NCBI RefSeq assembly: GCF_026967805.1
Contig: NZ_JAPVBG010000002.1
Coordinates: 200,928 to 264,927, forward strand
Source: Blastococcus sp. VKM Ac-2987
GTDB lineage: Bacteria; Actinomycetota; Actinomycetes; Mycobacteriales; Geodermatophilaceae
Direction of reading: 5' to 3'
Length of the DNA stretch: 64,000 nucleotides
The notes below the pieces were generated by a model, which saw nothing but the letters and a program-made list of their open reading frames with translations, was not told the origin of the DNA and ran no database searches. The position numbers and the translations under genes are program-made. Every line of letters starts with the position of its first letter. The stretch's first letter is position 1. Below are positions 37,074 to 45,913 of the stretch, piece by piece.

Positions 37074-37162
37074 GCGCCCGGTACGTGAGGTGTGCCACGC
37101 ATGCCCCGATCGAAGGCCCCCCGCGTCGCGGGCGGGGGCGGTCGAGGGTTAGATCGTTTCGT

Positions 37163-38947
37163 ATGTGCGGCCTCTGCGGCGAGATCACGTTCGACGGGAC
37201 CACGGCCGACACGACCGCGGTAGCCCGCATGGTCGAGGCCCTGGTCCCCCGTGGCCCGGACGGGCAGGGATCGTGGAGCAACGGGCGGGTGGCCTTCGGG
37301 CACCGCAGGCTCTCGGTCATCGACCTCTCCACCTGCGGCTCCCAGCCGATGGTGGACAACGAGCTCGGCCTGACGGCGGTGTTCAACGGCTGCATCTACG
37401 ACTACCGGGAGCTGCGGGCGGAGCTGGAGGGCCACGGCTACCGCTTCTTCTCCCACAGCGACACCGAGGTGATCCTCAAGGGCTACCACCACTGGGGCAC
37501 CGACGTCGTCTCCCACCTGCACGGCATGTTCGCGTTCGTCATCGCCGAGCGGGACACCGGCCGCGTGGTCATGGCCCGCGACCGGCTGGGCATCAAGCCC
37601 CTCTACCTCTCCGAGACCCCTGGCAAGCGGCTGCGCTTCGCGTCCACGCTGCCCGCGCTGCTGCGCGGCGGTGACGTCGACACCTCCGTCGACTCCGTCG
37701 CCCTGCACCACTACCTCACCTGGCACGCCGTCGTCCCCGCTCCGCGGACGATCCTCAACGGCGTCCGCAAGCTCCCGCCGGCCACCGTGCGCATCATCGA
37801 GGCCGACGGCACGAGCACCGAGCACCGGTACTGGGAGGCGCGCTACGAGCGCCGGGTCGAGCACGCCAACTGGTCGGCCCGCGACTGGGAGGACGCGATC
37901 GAGGAGGCGCTGCGGGTCGCGGTCCGCCGCCGCCTGGTCGCCGACATCCCGGTCGGGGTGCTGCTCTCCGGCGGCCTCGACTCGAGCCTGATCGTCGGCC
38001 TGCTCGCCCAGGAGGGGCAGACCGGGCTGGCCACCTACTCGATCGGCTTCGAGTCCGTCGGCGGCCGCGAGGGCGACGAGTTCCAGTACTCCGACGTCAT
38101 CGCCGAGCGCTTCGCCACCGACCACCACCGCATCCGCGTCGGCTCCGACGAGCTGGCCGGCGCGCTGGGTCACGCCATCGGCGCCATGGCCGAGCCGATG
38201 GTCAGCCACGACGTCGTCGCCTTCGACCTGCTCAGCGAGCGGGTCAGCCAGTCGATCAAGGTGGTGCAGTCCGGCCAGGGCGCCGACGAGGTCTTCGCCG
38301 GCTACCACTGGTACCCGCCGCTGGCCGGCGTCGGCCGCGAGGAGGCGGTGCGGACCTACGCGCAGGCGTTCTTCGACCGCGACCACGCGCAGATGCGGCA
38401 CGTCGTCTCCGGCCGCTACGCCCTGGACGAGGACCCGAGCCTGGCCTTCGTGCGGGCGCACATGTCCGCCCCCGGCGCCGAGACGGCGGTGGACGCCGCC
38501 CTGCGCCTGGACAGCGAGGTCATGCTGGTCGACGACCCGGTGAAGCGGGTGGACAACATGTCCATGGCCTGGGGCCTGGAGGCCCGCGTGCCCTTCCTCG
38601 ACCACGACCTGGTGGAGCTGGCGGCCATGTGCCCGCCCGAGCTGAAGCTGGCCGACGGCGGCAAGGGCATCCTGAAGGCCATCGGCCGGCGGATCATCCC
38701 GCCGGAGGTCATCGACCGCCCCAAGGGCTACTTCCCGGTGCCGGCGATCACCCACCTGCAGGGCAAGGTGCTCGACCTGGTCAAGGACGCGCTCTCCAGC
38801 GACGCCGCCCGGGACCGGGGCCTGTTCCGCCCGGAGTACGTCCGGGAACTGCTCGCCGACCCCAACGGCGAGCTCACCCCGCTGCGCGGGAACAAGCTCT
38901 GGCAGCTGGGGCTGCTGGAGCTCTGGCTCCAGACGCACGCGGTCTGA
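37163..38947 (+). CDS. asnO: N-acetylglutaminylglutamine amidotransferase
   Basis: 594 residues. Class II glutaminase domain with catalytic Cys2 (MCGLCGEI), RGPDGQG and the loop HRRLSVIDLS; the asparagine-synthetase domain has the pyrophosphate loop LLSGGLDSSLIVGLL near 275 and GQGADEVFAGYHWYPP near 375. The synthetase partner directly downstream (11 bases) and the length identify it as the NAGGN enzyme rather than AsnB: it would amidate the N-acetyl-diglutamate precursor to make the osmolyte NAGGN. No good RBS; an A/T-rich ttagat 8 bases upstream could allow a near-leaderless start. Confidence 0.85.
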   Translation: MCGLCGEITFDGTTADTTAVARMVEALVPRGPDGQGSWSNGRVAFGHRRLSVIDLSTCGSQPMVDNELGLTAVFNGCIYDYRELRAELEGHGYRFFSHSDTEVILKGYHHWGTDVVSHLHGMFAFVIAERDTGRVVMARDRLGIKPLYLSETPGKRLRFASTLPALLRGGDVDTSVDSVALHHYLTWHAVVPAPRTILNGVRKLPPATVRIIEADGTSTEHRYWEARYERRVEHANWSARDWEDAIEEALRVAVRRRLVADIPVGVLLSGGLDSSLIVGLLAQEGQTGLATYSIGFESVGGREGDEFQYSDVIAERFATDHHRIRVGSDELAGALGHAIGAMAEPMVSHDVVAFDLLSERVSQSIKVVQSGQGADEVFAGYHWYPPLAGVGREEAVRTYAQAFFDRDHAQMRHVVSGRYALDEDPSLAFVRAHMSAPGAETAVDAALRLDSEVMLVDDPVKRVDNMSMAWGLEARVPFLDHDLVELAAMCPPELKLADGGKGILKAIGRRIIPPEVIDRPKGYFPVPAITHLQGKVLDLVKDALSSDAARDRGLFRPEYVRELLADPNGELTPLRGNKLWQLGLLELWLQTHAV

Positions 38948-38958
38948 GGGGGGCGGTC

Positions 38959-40713
38959 ATGGCACGGCTGGCCGGGCACCGCCGACGCACGGCGGTGCCG
39001 TCCACCCCTGAGCTGACCAGCCGGTCCTGGCACCAGCCCACGGCCCACGAGATCGAGGGCATGGCCGAGGACGTCGTCCTCGACCTGGGCTGGGGGCAGC
39101 TGGCGTTCGGGCAGACGTTCCGGGACCTGCGCGGCATCGTCGACGTGCTGCGGGCCGAGGAGACGGGGCGGCGGGACATCTGCGTCTACCCGCGCGACCC
39201 GCAGGTGCTGGTCGGGATGGCGCCCGACGAGCTGTTCATCGACCCGTCCCTCACCTACCGGCTCGACCTGCACCGCTACCGCCCCCGGCCCGAGGTGATC
39301 CGCGGCGTCTTCGTGCGCACGGTGACCTCCGAGGCGGAGATGGTCGAGATCAACGAGCTGTACGCGCGCAACGGCATGGTGCCCGCCGACCCGGCGACCA
39401 TGTGGGCCAACCACCGCACCCGCACCTTCACCTACCTGGTCGCGGAGGACACCCGCACCAAGAAGATCGTCGGCACGGTGACCGGTGTCGACCACGTGCT
39501 CGCCTTCGGCGACCGGGAGGGCGGCACCAGCCTGTGGTGCCTGGTGGCGGACAAGCAGGACGCCCCGCCGGGAACCGGGGAGGCGCTGGTCCGGGTGCTG
39601 GCCGAGCGGTACGTCGCCCGCGGCCGGGCGTACCTCGACCTCTCGGTGATGCACGACAACACCGCGGCGATCACGCTCTACCGGAAGCTGGGCTTCTCCC
39701 GGGTCGCCGCCGTGTGCGTGAAGCGGAAGAACCCGATCAACACGCCGCTGTTCGCCGCGCGGCCGCCGGGCCTGGAGCGGCTGAACCCCTACGCGTCGAT
39801 CATCGCCGAGGAGGCGCTCCGGCGCGGGATCCGGGTCGAGATCACCGACGCCGAGTGGGGCGAGATGCGGCTGACGCTGGGCGGCCGCTCGGTGCTGACC
39901 CGGGAGTCGCTCTCGGAGTTCACCACCGCCGTGGCGCTGAGCCGCTGCGACGACAAGCGGGTCACCCGGCGGATCATGCGGCGGGCCGGGGTCCGGGTCG
40001 CCCAGGGCGCGCTGGCCTGCGAAGGCGATCTCGACGAGGCCCGGACGCTGCTGCGCGGGGTCGGCGACGTCGTCGTCAAGCCCGCCCGGGGTGAGCAGGG
40101 CCGGGGCATCACCGTCGGGGTCACCGACGAGGCGGGCCTCGAGCGGGCCGTCGCCGTCGCGCTGCAGTTCTGCCCCGACGTGCTGGTCGAGGAGCGGGTC
40201 GAGGGGGAGGACCTGCGGGTCGTCGTCATCGACCGGCAGGTCGTCGCCGCCGCGGTGCGCCGTCCGGCGGAGGTCGTGGGCGACGGGCGGCACGCCGTCG
40301 CCGACCTGGTGCGGTCCACCAGCCGCCGGCGGGAACGGGCGACCGGCGGGGAGTCGCGGATCCCGCTGGACGACACGACGACCGAGGTGGTCGCCGAGTC
40401 CGGCTACGCCATGGACGACGTCCCGGCGCACGGCGAGCGGATCCAGGTGCGCCGGACGGCGAACCTGCACACCGGCGGGACCATCGAGGACGTCACCGAG
40501 CAGCTGCACCCCACCATCGCGGAGGCCGCCGTCCGGGCGGCGGAGTCCCTCGGCATCCCGGTGACCGGCATCGACTTCCTGGTCCCCGACGTCAGCGGCC
40601 CCGACTACGTCTTCATCGAGGCCAACGAGCGGCCCGGGCTGGCCAACCACGAGCCGCAGCCCACCGCCGGGCGCTTCGTCGACCTGCTCTTCCCGGAGAC
40701 CCGCCGCCGCTGA
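38959..40713 (+). CDS. ngg: N-acetylglutaminylglutamine synthetase (GNAT + ATP-grasp)
   Basis: 584 residues. N-terminal GNAT acetyltransferase domain about 115-275 (VRTVTSEAEMVEINELYARN, YLDLSVMHDNTAAITLYRKL), then an ATP-grasp ligase of the cyanophycin-synthetase type about 290-580 (VVVKPARGEQGRGITVGV near 375, and EANERPGLANHEPQPTAGR at the end with the metal-binding Glu/Asn). It would acetylate glutamine and ligate a second one. The pair asnO-ngg is the known NAGGN operon; the frequent third gene, an M42 peptidase, is absent here. Confidence 0.87.
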   Translation: MARLAGHRRRTAVPSTPELTSRSWHQPTAHEIEGMAEDVVLDLGWGQLAFGQTFRDLRGIVDVLRAEETGRRDICVYPRDPQVLVGMAPDELFIDPSLTYRLDLHRYRPRPEVIRGVFVRTVTSEAEMVEINELYARNGMVPADPATMWANHRTRTFTYLVAEDTRTKKIVGTVTGVDHVLAFGDREGGTSLWCLVADKQDAPPGTGEALVRVLAERYVARGRAYLDLSVMHDNTAAITLYRKLGFSRVAAVCVKRKNPINTPLFAARPPGLERLNPYASIIAEEALRRGIRVEITDAEWGEMRLTLGGRSVLTRESLSEFTTAVALSRCDDKRVTRRIMRRAGVRVAQGALACEGDLDEARTLLRGVGDVVVKPARGEQGRGITVGVTDEAGLERAVAVALQFCPDVLVEERVEGEDLRVVVIDRQVVAAAVRRPAEVVGDGRHAVADLVRSTSRRRERATGGESRIPLDDTTTEVVAESGYAMDDVPAHGERIQVRRTANLHTGGTIEDVTEQLHPTIAEAAVRAAESLGIPVTGIDFLVPDVSGPDYVFIEANERPGLANHEPQPTAGRFVDLLFPETRRR

Positions 40714-40720
40714 GCACCAT

Positions 40721-40827
40721 GGTGATCAGGTCACCTGATCGTCTGGGGTCCTGGCTCACGGTCGACGGTGAGCCAGGACCCCGGACGGTGAGCCAGGACG
40801 GCGACCCGGGGCGGTGAGCCAGGATGG
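40721..40827. repeat. Palindromic repeat element, left copy
   Basis: Starts with gatcaggt-c-acctgatc (40724-40740), then a 15-bp perfect hairpin (ggggtcctggctcac 40745-40759 with gtgagccaggacccc 40768-40782), then two further copies of ggtgagccagga. About 82 bp are repeated in the same orientation at 42365-42446 with about 88% identity. Lying between convergent genes, it can end transcription from both sides. Confidence 0.85.
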
Positions 40828-40847
40828 CGACCGGCGGTGGCGCGCGG

Positions 40848-41141
40848 TCACCTGCCGAGCAGGCGCAGCAGCCCGTCGACCTCGTGCTGGGCCGTGCTCG
40901 GGTGGCGGAAGTGCTGGTGCGGCCGGATCTCGTAGTGCGTGCGCCGCCCCCGACGGCTGCGGACGAGGTACCCCGCCTCCTCCAGGTCCCGCAGGATGCT
41001 CAGCGCGGCCCGTGGCGTGACCCCCACCTCCGCCGCGATGTCGGCGACCCGGGCATCCGGGCTCCGCGCGACGGCGAGCAGGACGTGCGCGTGGTTGGTG
41101 AGGAACGTCCACGAGTGGCGTCCCGGGTGCCCAGCGGTCAT
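40848..41141 (-). CDS. Winged-helix transcriptional regulator
   Basis: 97 residues. Helix-turn-helix in VADIAAEVGVTPRAALSILR near 32, then the wing GYLVRSRRGRRTHYEI near 57. ArsR/MarR-type, no metal-binding cysteines seen. Divergent from terC across a riboswitch-bearing gap, so control of terC or of itself is possible. The gene and terC together are bracketed by the repeat element. Confidence 0.85.
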   Translation of the reverse strand: MTAGHPGRHSWTFLTNHAHVLLAVARSPDARVADIAAEVGVTPRAALSILRDLEEAGYLVRSRRGRRTHYEIRPHQHFRHPSTAQHEVDGLLRLLGR

Positions 41142-41193
41142 CCGCCCTCTCCCGACTTGGCCGAACAGGTGAACTGTGCTTCACTATTCGGCA

Positions 41194-41288
41194 CAGGAGG
41201 GGAGTATCCCCCCACGCGTCGTCGTCACTACGGCTCCCCCTGCGGAGCTCGGCGGTGCGGGCCTCCGGGCCGGGAGAGACCTCCAGTT
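41194..41288 (+). ncRNA. yybP-ykoY (manganese) riboswitch
   Basis: Begins aggaggGGAGTAtcccccc, continues cgCGTCGTCGTCActacgg, and ends gcctccGGGCCGGGAGAGACCTCC. The GGGGAGUA start, the CGUCRUCA block and the closing GGGAGAGACCUCC are the conserved parts of the yybP-ykoY aptamer, in the right order, and the outer ends pair (aggagg with cctcc). It precedes a TerC-family gene, its most frequent target. It is expected to raise expression when Mn2+ is high. Confidence 0.85.
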
Positions 41289-41319
41289 GGTTCGTCCCGA
41301 CTGGAGGAGTGGATACCCC

Positions 41320-42369
41320 GTGGACGTCTCACTGTGGCTGTGGCTGGCCGTGCTCGGCCTGATCTGCGGCATGCTGGCGGTCGATCTGTTCGCCCACCGG
41401 AGGGCGCACGTCATCGGCGTGCGCGAGGCCGCCGCCTGGTCGGCGGTGTGGGTGGCCATCGGCGTCGCCTTCGGCGCCTGGGTGTGGTGGGCGCACGGCG
41501 CCGGCCTCGGCCAGCAGTACTTCGCCGGCTACCTGATCGAGAAGTCACTGGCGGTCGACAACGTGTTCGTCTGGGCGATCATCTTCGCCTTCTTCGCCGT
41601 GCCCCGGGAGTACCAGCACCGGGTGCTGTTCTTCGGTGTCCTGGGGGCGCTGGTGTTCCGGGGCCTGTTCATCGCCGGCGGCTCGGTGCTCATCGCCAGC
41701 TTCGGCTGGGTCCTCTACCTCTTCGCCGCGTTCCTGCTCTGGACCGGCGTCCGCATGATCCGGCAGCGCAACGAGCACCTCGACCCGGAGCAGTCCCGGG
41801 TGCTGCGGCTGTTCCGCCGCTACGTGCCGATGACCGACGCCTTCTACGGGCAGCGGTTCCTCGTCCGGCGCGGCGGGGTGCTGATGGCCACTCCCCTGCT
41901 GGCGGTGCTGGTGCTCGTCGAGGTCACCGACGTCGTCTTCGCCGTCGACTCGATCCCGGCGATCTTCGCCGTCACCGACGAGCCCTTCCTCGTCTTCACC
42001 GCCAACGCGTTCGCCATCCTGGGACTGCGGGCCATGTACTTCCTGCTGGCCGACCTGATCCACCGGTTCGTCTACCTCAAGGTGGGCCTGGCGCTGGTCC
42101 TGGTGTGGGTGGGCATCAAGATGCTGCTCAAGGTCGACGTCTTCTACATCCCGACGACGATCAGCCTGGCGGTCATCACCGTCCTGATCGGCGGCTCGAT
42201 CGCGCTCAGCCTGCGGGCCACCCGGGGCCAGGGGCGCAGCGCCCTCGAGACCCCCGCGGAGCCGCCGTTCCGGGTCGCGACCGAGGAGGAGATCGCCGAG
42301 CTGGAGCCGCTCCGCCGCCGTCGGTCGGCGCCTGTCCCGGAGGAGGCAGCCGTGCGGCCTCCCCGGTGA
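41320..42369 (+). CDS. TerC-family membrane protein (Alx-like, metal exporter)
   Basis: 349 residues from a GTG with ggagga 12 bases upstream. About nine helices; the TerC hallmarks EKSLAVDNVFVWAIIFAFF near 75 and LVLVEVTDVVFAVDSIPAIF near 205 carry acidic residues inside the membrane (two internal repeats of the family). Alx/TerC relatives export manganese, in keeping with the upstream riboswitch. Hydrophilic C-tail of about 50 residues. Its stop codon lies within the right copy of the flanking repeat. Confidence 0.9.
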   Translation: MDVSLWLWLAVLGLICGMLAVDLFAHRRAHVIGVREAAAWSAVWVAIGVAFGAWVWWAHGAGLGQQYFAGYLIEKSLAVDNVFVWAIIFAFFAVPREYQHRVLFFGVLGALVFRGLFIAGGSVLIASFGWVLYLFAAFLLWTGVRMIRQRNEHLDPEQSRVLRLFRRYVPMTDAFYGQRFLVRRGGVLMATPLLAVLVLVEVTDVVFAVDSIPAIFAVTDEPFLVFTANAFAILGLRAMYFLLADLIHRFVYLKVGLALVLVWVGIKMLLKVDVFYIPTTISLAVITVLIGGSIALSLRATRGQGRSALETPAEPPFRVATEEEIAELEPLRRRRSAPVPEEAAVRPPR

Positions 42370-42446
42370 TCAGGTGACCTGATCACCAGGGGTCCTGGCT
42401 TCCGGTGGACGGTGAGCCAGGACCCCGGCAGGTGAGCCAGGACGCC
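42365..42446. repeat. Palindromic repeat element, right copy
   Basis: Starts with ggtgatcaggt-g-acctgatcacc (arms of 11), then ggggtcctggct...ggtgagccaggacccc and another ggtgagccagga. About 88% identical to 40721-40802 and in the same orientation. It lies between the convergent terC and racemase genes. Confidence 0.85.
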
Positions 42447-42448
42447 GG

Positions 42449-43546
42449 TCAGAGGCCGAGCTCGGCGCGGATCTCGTCGGTGTGCTCCCCCGCCGCCGGC
42501 ACCCGGCCGACGGCCCCGGGCGTCGCCGAGAAGCGCGGCGCGACGGCGGGCTGCCGCACACCGTCGACCTCGACGAAGACCCCCCGCTCGGTGTTGTGCC
42601 GGTCCTCGGTCGCCTCGACCAGCGACCAGACCGGCGCCACGCAGGCGTCGGTCCCTTCGAACACCGCCCACCACTGCGCGCGGGTGCGGGACGCGAAGGC
42701 GCGGGTGAACCGCTCGCGCAGCGCCGGCCACTGGCGGGGGTCGCTCCGGTCGGGCAGCGTCTCGTCACCGGCCAGCTCCAGCCCGGCGAGCAGCGCGGCG
42801 TAGAACTGCTCCTCCAGGGCGCCGACCGCGAGGAACTGCCCGTCGGCACAGCGGTAGACGTCGTAGAACGGCGCACCCGTGTCGAGCAGGTTGCGGCCCC
42901 GCCGGTCGGTCCAGACCCCGGCGCCGAGCATGCCGTGGATCATCGTGGTCAGGACGGCGGTCCCGTCGACGATCGCGGCGTCCACGACCTGGCCCCGGCC
43001 CGTGCTGCGGGCGGACAGCAGAGCAGCGAGCGCGCCGAGGGCGAGGAACACTCCCCCGCCGCCGAAGTCGCCGAGCAGGTTGAGCGGTGGGGCCGGCCGC
43101 TCGTCGGGACGCCCGCTGGCGCCCAGGGCCCCGGTGAGGGCGATGTAGCCGATGTCGTGGCCGGCGCTGTGCGCGAGCGGTCCGGTCTGCCCCCAGCCGG
43201 TCATCCGGCCGTAGACCAGCGCCGGGTTGTCGCCCAGCAGCTCGTCGGGGCCAAGCCCCAACCGCTCCATGACGCCGGGCCGGAAGCCCTCCAGCAGGAC
43301 CTCGGACCGCCGCGCGAGGGCCCGGACCACCTCGACGTCGGCCGGGTTCTTGAGGTCCAGCGCGATCGAGCGCTTGCCGCGGTCCAGCAGCGAGGTGGCG
43401 CCGAGCGAGCCGAGCAGGCCGCCGCGGCTGCCCTTCCGGTCGATGCGCACCACGTCGGCGCCCAGATCGGCCAGCAGCATCCCGCAGAACGGCCCGGGCC
43501 CCAGCCCGGCGAACTCGACGACCCGCACCCCGTCCAGCGGTCCCAC
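42449..43546 (-). CDS. CaiB/BaiF CoA-transferase family, alpha-methylacyl-CoA racemase-like
   Basis: 365 residues from a GTG with ggagg upstream. CoA-binding VVEFAGLGPGPFCGMLLADL at the N-terminus, RKGSRG loop near 37, and GRMTGWGQTGPLAHSAGHDI near 113 with H130/D131, the family position of the racemase catalytic pair. Length and GPGPF/AGHD motifs favour Mcr/AMACR over formyl-CoA transferases. It would epimerise 2-methyl-branched acyl-CoA for beta-oxidation. Confidence 0.85.
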   Translation of the reverse strand: MGPLDGVRVVEFAGLGPGPFCGMLLADLGADVVRIDRKGSRGGLLGSLGATSLLDRGKRSIALDLKNPADVEVVRALARRSEVLLEGFRPGVMERLGLGPDELLGDNPALVYGRMTGWGQTGPLAHSAGHDIGYIALTGALGASGRPDERPAPPLNLLGDFGGGGVFLALGALAALLSARSTGRGQVVDAAIVDGTAVLTTMIHGMLGAGVWTDRRGRNLLDTGAPFYDVYRCADGQFLAVGALEEQFYAALLAGLELAGDETLPDRSDPRQWPALRERFTRAFASRTRAQWWAVFEGTDACVAPVWSLVEATEDRHNTERGVFVEVDGVRQPAVAPRFSATPGAVGRVPAAGEHTDEIRAELGL

Positions 43547-43635
43547 GGCGTCCTCCCCTGTCCCGGGTCACCGACGTGCGACCCTCCCGGAGGGCATGCT
43601 GCCCGACGCCGGAACGAGAGGGAGAGCCAGGTCAC

Positions 43636-44043
43636 ATGGCCTACCTGCTGGCGGCGCTGGGCGGGGCGCTCGGCTCCCTGGCGCGCTGGTCGCTGGCCGA
43701 GGCGCTGCCCCCCTCCCCCGCCGGCTGGCCCTGGGCGACCCTGCTCGTCAACCTGACCGGCTGCCTGCTCCTCGGTGCGCTGCTGGCGGGCCTCGCCACC
43801 CGCTCCCCCGAGCCCGCCTGGGTGCGGCCGTTCCTCGGCGTCGGCGTCCTCGGCGGGTTCACGACCTACTCCGCGTTCGCCGTCGAGGTGGTCGGCCTGG
43901 TCGACCGCGGGGCGCCCGTGCTGGCCGCGGGGTACGTGCTGGCCTCCACCGCGGGGGGCGTCGTGGCGGTCGTGCTGGGCGCGCAGGCGGTCCGGTCCGC
44001 CCGGGGGTCGTCGGGCGCGCCGACCGGGTGGTCGGCCCGGTGA
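43636..44043 (+). CDS. crcB: Fluoride channel FluC/CrcB, first of a pair
   Basis: 135 residues, four helices. LVNLTGCLLLGALLAGL near 38 holds the pore asparagine, and GVGVLGGFTTYSAFAVE near 72 the central phenylalanine/threonine/serine motif. CrcB forms dual-topology dimers that let fluoride leave the cell. Overlaps the second copy by GTGA. No fluoride riboswitch was recognised upstream. Confidence 0.9.
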   Translation: MAYLLAALGGALGSLARWSLAEALPPSPAGWPWATLLVNLTGCLLLGALLAGLATRSPEPAWVRPFLGVGVLGGFTTYSAFAVEVVGLVDRGAPVLAAGYVLASTAGGVVAVVLGAQAVRSARGSSGAPTGWSAR

Positions 44044-44396
44044 CCCCCCTCCTGGTGGCCCTGGGCGCCGCGGTGGGGGCACCGCTGCGGCTGCTGGCCA
44101 CCCGGCTCGCGGGCCGGGCCGGGCGCGACCCCGCGGCGGGGACCCTGGCGGTCAACGTGGCCGGCAGCGCGGTCCTGGGCCTGCTCCTCGGCCTGGCCGA
44201 CGTCCCGGCCGGAGTCCTGGCCCTGGTGGGCGCGGGCTTCTGCGGTGCCCTCACCACCTTCTCGACGTTCGGCACCGACGTCGTCCGCCTGCTGGGCGAG
44301 CGAGGGGCCGGCCGGGCGCTGGGCTACCTCCTCGCCACGCTGGTGCTCGGCCTCGGCGCGGCCGCCGGCGCCTACCTGGTCGCCCGCGGGAGCTGA
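44040..44396 (+). CDS. crcB: Fluoride channel FluC/CrcB, second of a pair
   Basis: 118 residues, four helices. LAVNVAGSAVLGLLLGL near 36 and GAGFCGALTTFSTFGTD near 64 match the pore motifs. In many Gram-positives two CrcB genes lie side by side and form a heterodimer; the GTGA overlap supports equal output of both proteins. Confidence 0.9.
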   Translation: MTPLLVALGAAVGAPLRLLATRLAGRAGRDPAAGTLAVNVAGSAVLGLLLGLADVPAGVLALVGAGFCGALTTFSTFGTDVVRLLGERGAGRALGYLLATLVLGLGAAAGAYLVARGS

Positions 44397-44497
44397 CGGT
44401 CCGCACGGGGCCGGCGTCGTCCCGGCAGCGCCGATCCCCGGTCCGCGCGACCACCCGTGGAGCGGGGACGCCGTCCTCTGGATAGGGTCGGGGCGGT

Positions 44498-45913
44498 ATG
44501 GCGGAGAACACGGAGGAGAAGGTCGGGGCGGACAGCCCTGTGGTCGTGGTCGCCAACCGGCTGCCGGTCGACCAGGTCACCGATCCCGACGGCAGCACGC
44601 GCTGGCAGCGCAGCCCCGGCGGTCTGGTCACCGCGCTGGAGCCGTTCGTCGCCGGGCGCGGCGGCGCGTGGGTCGGCTGGTCCGGCTCGGCCGGCGAGGC
44701 GCCGGAGCCCTTCGAGTCCGGCGGGATGTCGCTGATCCCCGTCCCCCTCAGCGAGGACGAGGTCGATCGCTACTACGAGGGCATGTCGAACGCCTCGCTG
44801 TGGCCGCTCTACCACGACGTGGTCGAGAAGCCGGAGTACCACCGGGCCTGGTGGGACACCTACGTGCAGGTCAACAAGCGGTTCGCCGAGCGGGCCGCCG
44901 CGGTCGCCGCCGAGGGCGCCATCGTCTGGGTGCACGACTACCAGCTCCAGCTCGTGCCGGCCATGCTGCGGCAGAGCCGGCCCGACCTGACCATCGGCTT
45001 CTTCCTGCACATCCCCTTCCCGCCGTACGAGCTGTTCACCCAGCTCCCCTGGCGCTCGGCCGTCGTCGAGGGGCTGCTCGGTGCGGACCTGGTCGGCTTC
45101 CAGCGCCCGTCCGCGGCGACCAACTTCGTCCAGCTCGCCCGGCGGCTGCACGAGCTCACCTGCCGCCGGAACCAGATCGAGTACGACGGCCGGGTGGTCA
45201 CCGCCCAGGCCTTCCCGATCTCCATCGACGTCAGCGCCTTCGACGAACTCGCCCGCTCCCCCGAGGTGCTCCGGCGGGCCAAGGAGATCCGCTCCGAGCT
45301 GGGCAACCCGAGCAAGATCGTCCTCGGCGTCGACCGGTTGGACTACACGAAGGGCATCGGCGTCCGGCTCAGCGCGTTCGAGGAGCTGCTGGAGGACGGC
45401 GCCGTCGAGGCGCCCGACACGGTGCTCGTGCAGGTCGCCACGCCCAGCCGCGAGCGGGTCGAGCACTACGTGCACATGCGCGAGACGATCGAGCAGCAGG
45501 TCGGCCACATCAACGGCGTCTACGGCTCGATCACCGGTCCGGCCGTGCACTACTTCAACCAGTCGATGCCGCGCGAGGAGCTGGCCGCCCTCTACCGCGC
45601 CGCCGACGTCATGCTCGTGACCCCGTACCGCGACGGCATGAACCTGGTGGCGAAGGAGTACGTCGCCGCGCGGGGCGACCTCGGCGGCGCGCTGGTGCTC
45701 TCCGAGTTCGCAGGCGCCGCGGCAGAGCTGCGGCAGGCCTTCCTGGTGAACCCGCACGACATCACCGGGGTCAAGAACCAGCTGGTCCGGGCGCTTCGGA
45801 TCGAGCCGGCCGAGGCGGCCAAGCGGATGCGGGCCATGCGTCGGCACCTGTTCAAGAACGACCTCGAGCACTGGGCCGGCTCGTTCTTCGACGCCCTGAA
45901 GAGGCAGGCATGA
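44498..45913 (+). CDS. otsA: Trehalose-6-phosphate synthase
   Basis: 471 residues, GT20 family. [13 protein letters not shown] at the N-terminus, [16 protein letters not shown] near 147, [14 protein letters not shown] near 168, [20 protein letters not shown] near 281 and the C-terminal [10 protein letters not shown] and LSEFAGAA segments bind UDP-glucose and glucose-6-phosphate. It makes trehalose-6-phosphate. Overlaps otsB by ATGA, so the two steps are coupled. Confidence 0.95.
   Translation: MAENTEEKVGADSPVVVVANRLPVDQVTDPDGSTRWQRSPGGLVTALEPFVAGRGGAWVGWSGSAGEAPEPFESGGMSLIPVPLSEDEVDRYYEGMSNASLWPLYHDVVEKPEYHRAWWDTYVQVNKRFAERAAAVAAEGAIVWVHDYQLQLVPAMLRQSRPDLTIGFFLHIPFPPYELFTQLPWRSAVVEGLLGADLVGFQRPSAATNFVQLARRLHELTCRRNQIEYDGRVVTAQAFPISIDVSAFDELARSPEVLRRAKEIRSELGNPSKIVLGVDRLDYTKGIGVRLSAFEELLEDGAVEAPDTVLVQVATPSRERVEHYVHMRETIEQQVGHINGVYGSITGPAVHYFNQSMPREELAALYRAADVMLVTPYRDGMNLVAKEYVAARGDLGGALVLSEFAGAAAELRQAFLVNPHDITGVKNQLVRALRIEPAEAAKRMRAMRRHLFKNDLEHWAGSFFDALKRQA

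Noticed and set aside
37163..38947. Ordinary asparagine synthetase AsnB
   Set aside because: The downstream GNAT/ATP-grasp gene, 11 bases away, is the NAGGN synthetase, so the NAGGN amidotransferase call is better supported.
43547..43635. Fluoride riboswitch before crcB
   Set aside because: The gap is short and the conserved crcB-motif blocks (GGNGAUGG and a later GGCUGAUGGC-like element) were not found.
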